From: Actinomycetes bacterium
Lineage (GTDB): Bacteria; Actinomycetota; Actinomycetes; Actinomycetales; Cellulomonadaceae
Direction: 5' to 3'
DNA length: 29,691 bases
Assembly (NCBI GenBank): GCA_023412515.1
Contig: JAEYNO010000158.1
Span: 1-29,691, forward strand
The notes below the pieces were generated by a model that was not told where the DNA came from, did not search any database, and worked only from the letters and a program-made list of their open reading frames with translations. Below are positions 27,182 through 29,691 of this stretch, piece after piece (position 1 is the first letter of the stretch; every line of letters starts with the position of its first letter). The position numbers were made by a program, and so were the translations under genes.

Positions 27182-27598
27182 ATGACCGACGAGCCGTCCG
27201 CCGACACGATCGACCGGCTGCTGCGCACGCCCGCACGCTGGGCGGTCGTCGGCCTGTCCGGCAACACCGGGCGCGCCGCGTACGGCGTCGCGGCGTACCT
27301 CCAGCGGCTCGGTCACACGATCGTCCCCGTGCACCCGACCGCCCCGACCGTGCACGGCGCGCGCGGCCACGCGCGCCTGCAGGACCTGCCGGAGCCGCCG
27401 GACGTCGTCGACGTCTTCGTCAACAGCACGCGCGCCGCCGCGGTGGTCGACGAGGCGGTGGCGGTCGGGGCCCGCGCGGTCTGGCTGCAGCTCGGCGTGC
27501 ACGCCGACGACGCCGTGGCCCGCGCCCGCGCCGCGGGCGTGCTGGTCGTGCAGGACGCCTGCCCGGCGATCGAGGGCCGCGCACGCAGCCTCGGGTGA
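27182..27598 (+). CDS. CoA-binding domain protein (YccU-like)
   Basis: A 138-aa single-domain Rossmann protein. The nucleotide-binding start WAVVGLSGNTGRAAYGVAAYLQRLGHTIVPVHPT (about 18-51) is the CoA-binding-domain pattern of YccU-like proteins ('aVVGlS..p.R.sy.Va.yL...Gy.i.PVNP'). It continues with DLPEPPDVVDVFVNSTRAAAVVDEAVAVGARAVWLQLGVH and the cysteine-containing VVQDACPAIEGRAR, where the family has 'vv.drC..ie..r'. CoA binding is a family expectation; the physiological role is unknown. ATG 27182 has CAGGCT 6 nt upstream. It is divergent from the phosphatidyltransferase and followed by the helicase gene. Confidence 0.9.
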   Translation: MTDEPSADTIDRLLRTPARWAVVGLSGNTGRAAYGVAAYLQRLGHTIVPVHPTAPTVHGARGHARLQDLPEPPDVVDVFVNSTRAAAVVDEAVAVGARAVWLQLGVHADDAVARARAAGVLVVQDACPAIEGRARSLG

Positions 27599-27675
27599 CG
27601 CGCACGACGGCGCGCCGTCGACCCCTGTGCGCGACGTCACGCGGCACCGCTCGGGGCCCGGCTCGACACCGGCGG

Positions 27676-27681
27676 TAGGCT
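27676..27681 (+). promoter_or_regulatory. -10 element of the helicase gene
   Basis: TAGGCT, with predicted start near 27688, leaves an untranslated leader of about 190 nt. No obvious -35 is present. Confidence 0.4.
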
Positions 27682-27687
27682 GTACCT

Positions 27688-27878
27688 CGACAACTGGAGT
27701 CTGTCGCATCCCCTCTCGTGGGGCGGACGCCGGCGCAGCCGGCAGCAACCGCCCGCATCGTGCAACGTGCGTGCGCCGTCCGATCGGCGCGTGGTCTGGA
27801 ACCGGGGCGAGCGACGTCGGGCACCGTCGTGACGACGCCCCGGACCTCCCCCGCCTGCCACCCGAACGGTTTCCGTCC
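27688..27878 (+). ncRNA. Structured leader of the DEAD-box helicase mRNA
   Basis: About 190 nt with several nested stems: CCCC-loop-GGGG near 27710-27724; GGGCGG...CCGCCC enclosing GCCGGC-GCA-GCCGGC (about 27721-27753); GCGCCG-TCCGAT-CGGCGC (about 27774-27791); and CCGGGGCG...CGCCCCGG (about 27803-27844) around an inner CGACG/CGTCG pair. No Shine-Dalgarno sequence precedes ATG 27879. I cannot match it to a known riboswitch class. Thermo- or auto-regulation of helicase mRNA is an inference from other DEAD-box genes with long leaders. Confidence 0.45.
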
Positions 27879-29651
27879 ATGAGCTCTGCGCTGCCCGCTG
27901 CCCTCCCCGCGTCCGACACGACCCCCGAGACCGGCACGTTCGCCGACCTGGGCCTGGCCCCCGACATCCTGTCCGCCGTCACGCGCCTCGGGTTCACGGC
28001 GCCGACGCCCGTGCAGGCCCGCACGATCCCCGCGCTGCTCGCGGGCCGCGACGTCGTCGGCGTCGCCCAGACGGGCACCGGCAAGACCGCCGCGTTCGGC
28101 CTGCCGCTGCTGCAGCGCGTCGACCCGACGCTCGCCGCCGTGCAGGTCGTCGTGCTGACGCCGACGCGCGAGCTCGCGATGCAGGTCGCCGACGCGATCA
28201 CGTCGTTCGCCGCCGACGTCGACGGCCTGCAGGTCGTCGCGGTGTACGGCGGCTCGCCGTACCTGCCGCAGCAGCGCGCGCTCGCGCGCGGCGCCCAGGT
28301 CGTCGTGGGCACGCCGGGCCGCGTCATCGACCACATCGACCGGCGCACGCTCAAGCTCGCCGACGTCAAGTTCCTCGTGCTCGACGAGGCCGACGAGATG
28401 CTCCGCATGGGCTTCGCCGAGGACGTCGACCGCGTCCTGTCGGGGACGCCCGCGGGCCGCCAGGTCGCGCTGTTCTCCGCGACGATGCCGCCGCAGATCC
28501 GCCGCGTGGCCGACAAGCACCTGGTCGACCCGGTGTCCGTGGCCGTCTCGCGCCAGTCCTCGACGGTCGAGTCCGTCCGCCAGACCTACGCCGTGGTGCC
28601 CTTCCGCCACAAGACCGGCGCGCTCTCCCGCGTGCTCGCCGTGAGCGAGGCCGAGGCGGCGATCGTGTTCGTCCGCACGCGCGAGAACGCCGAGGAGGTC
28701 GGCAACGCGCTCGTGCAGCGCGGGATCGCCGCGGCCCACATCTCCGGCGACGTCGCGCAGGCGGACCGCGAGCGGATCGTCGAGCGGCTGCGCTCGGGCC
28801 AGCTCGACGTCCTGGTCGCCACCGACGTCGCGGCGCGCGGCCTCGACGTCGAGCGCATCGGCCTGGTCGTGAACCTCGACCTCCCGCGCGAGCCCGAGGC
28901 GTACGTGCACCGCATCGGCCGCACCGGCCGCGCGGGCCGCTCGGGCGAGGCCCTGACGTTCGTCACGCCCGCCGAGCGCTCGCGCCTGCGCCAGATCGAG
29001 CGGACCACCCGCACGTCGCTCACCGAGATCACCATCCCGACGCCCGCGCAGGTCAGCGCGCACCGCGCCGCCGCGCTGCTCGGCAAGACGGCCGACCGCA
29101 TCGCCGCGGGCCGCCTCGACGTCGTGCGCGACGCCGTGCGCGAGCACATCGAGGCGAACCCGGGCATCGACCTGGTCGACCTGCTCACCGCCGTCGCCGC
29201 GCTCGCCGTGGGCGACGACGGCCCGGTCGCCGCGACCGACGGCGAGGACCTGGACAGCGCCGTGCAGCACGCGCGCGAGACCCGCACCGACGAGTCCCGC
29301 GGCGGTCACGTCGCCGGTGCGCGTCGACGCGCGACGACCACGGGGCCCAGCGGGAACCCGCGCTACCGCGTGGCCGTCGGTCACCGCGACGGCCTGCAGC
29401 CGGGCGCCCTCGTCGGGGCGCTCACCGGCGAGGGCGGCCTCACGGGCAAGGACGTCGGTCGCATCGACATCTACGGCAGCTTCGCGCTCGTCGACATCCC
29501 CAACGGCCTGACGCCCGAGGTCGTCGACAGGCTCGCGCGCACGCGCGTCGCGGGCCGCCCGCTGCACATCCGCGTCGACACCGGCGGCCCGACCGGCCCG
29601 CAGGGCGCGCGCCGCCCGTCGCGCGGGGACCGCGTGCACCGCACGCACTGA
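27879..29651 (+). CDS. deaD: DEAD-box ATP-dependent RNA helicase (DeaD/CsdA type)
   Basis: A 590-aa RNA helicase. All motifs are in place: Q motif (F21 to Q46), motif I AQTGTGKT (63-70), PTREL (95-99), GG (124-125), TPGR (145-148), DEAD (169-172), SAT (200-202), then in the second RecA domain VATDVAARGLD (313-323) and HRIGRTGR (344-351). After a linker (about 430-500) a DbpA-like RNA-binding domain closes the protein (NPRYRVAVGHRDGLQPGALVGALTG...VGRIDIYGSFALVDIP), and a short basic tail RRPSRGDRVHRTH follows. This is the architecture of DeaD/CsdA, which unwinds structured RNA in cold adaptation and ribosome assembly. ATG 27879 is the start nearest to the domain; upstream frame is leader. It has no Shine-Dalgarno sequence. 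Confidence 0.95.
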   Translation: MSSALPAALPASDTTPETGTFADLGLAPDILSAVTRLGFTAPTPVQARTIPALLAGRDVVGVAQTGTGKTAAFGLPLLQRVDPTLAAVQVVVLTPTRELAMQVADAITSFAADVDGLQVVAVYGGSPYLPQQRALARGAQVVVGTPGRVIDHIDRRTLKLADVKFLVLDEADEMLRMGFAEDVDRVLSGTPAGRQVALFSATMPPQIRRVADKHLVDPVSVAVSRQSSTVESVRQTYAVVPFRHKTGALSRVLAVSEAEAAIVFVRTRENAEEVGNALVQRGIAAAHISGDVAQADRERIVERLRSGQLDVLVATDVAARGLDVERIGLVVNLDLPREPEAYVHRIGRTGRAGRSGEALTFVTPAERSRLRQIERTTRTSLTEITIPTPAQVSAHRAAALLGKTADRIAAGRLDVVRDAVREHIEANPGIDLVDLLTAVAALAVGDDGPVAATDGEDLDSAVQHARETRTDESRGGHVAGARRRATTTGPSGNPRYRVAVGHRDGLQPGALVGALTGEGGLTGKDVGRIDIYGSFALVDIPNGLTPEVVDRLARTRVAGRPLHIRVDTGGPTGPQGARRPSRGDRVHRTH

Positions 29652-29691
29652 CACGACGCACGACGGCCCGAGGGGCGCCACCGTGCGGTGG
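29652..29691. other. Right edge after the helicase gene
   Basis: Forty bases, including repeated GACGCACGACGGCCC-like sequence and CCACCGTGCGGTGG at the very edge, whose ends pair. It may be the start of a terminator hairpin cut by the window. Confidence 0.3.

Noticed and set aside
27740..27760. GGCAGCAACC as a SAM-type riboswitch core
   Set aside because: The surrounding stems and conserved bases of SAM-I/SAM-IV are absent and a helicase is not a SAM target.

Overview
The window is very GC-rich, has dense short-spaced genes and many GTG starts, and carries actinobacterial marker genes: rbpA, an FHA protein of the GarA/OdhI type beside an FtsR-type MerR regulator, and the DUF881-Sbp-DUF881 set. 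An actinobacterium of the Cellulomonas/Micrococcales kind is the best guess; the genus is inferred from general resemblance, not from a search.

Layout. 1-5.4 kb: the end of an amidohydrolase, lnt (lipoprotein N-acylation), rbpA on the other strand behind a sigma-R/SigH-like promoter, an aldo/keto reductase and an ASCH-domain protein. 5.4-8.5 kb: an uncharacterised 148-aa protein with a perfect actinobacterial LexA (SOS) box upstream, a small membrane protein, and a DHA2-type MFS exporter divergent from a TetR regulator. 8.6-13.8 kb: an accessory-looking block of gntR-FAH hydrolase-cupin in one overlapping operon, divergent from a tandem pair of PEBP/YbhB-like proteins (one cytoplasmic, one lipoprotein), then an SDR divergent from a second TetR regulator. 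13.9-18.5 kb: a ketopantoate-reductase-family enzyme, a TetR regulator plus membrane protein divergent from a two-gene ABC transporter across two tandem 18-bp operators, and a VanZ-like protein. 18.5-20.5 kb: two GNAT acetyltransferases flanking a 49-aa acidic protein, and an UlaG-like metallo-hydrolase. 20.6-27.6 kb: an orphan ParA ATPase and a conserved actinobacterial growth/division cluster read leftward (CDP-alcohol phosphatidyltransferase, DUF881, Sbp/DUF1290, DUF881, FHA, FtsR-like MerR, bifunctional-nuclease family, second MerR), then a CoA-binding protein. 27.6-29.7 kb: a DEAD-box RNA helicase with a DbpA-type C-terminal domain and a structured leader of about 190 nt.

How the genes fit together. 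The 21.4-27.0 kb cluster matches the gene order pgsA2-Rv1823-Rv1824-Rv1825-gcvH-garA-Rv1828-Rv1829-Rv1830 of Mycobacterium, without gcvH, and is the housekeeping core. The other regions are self-contained regulator-plus-target modules, each with a visible dyad in its divergent promoter region. About fifteen starts lie 5-8 nt (mostly 6-7) downstream of a TANNNT or CANNNT hexamer, so leaderless transcription looks common. I see no rRNA, tRNA, insertion sequence, CRISPR array or prophage in the window.
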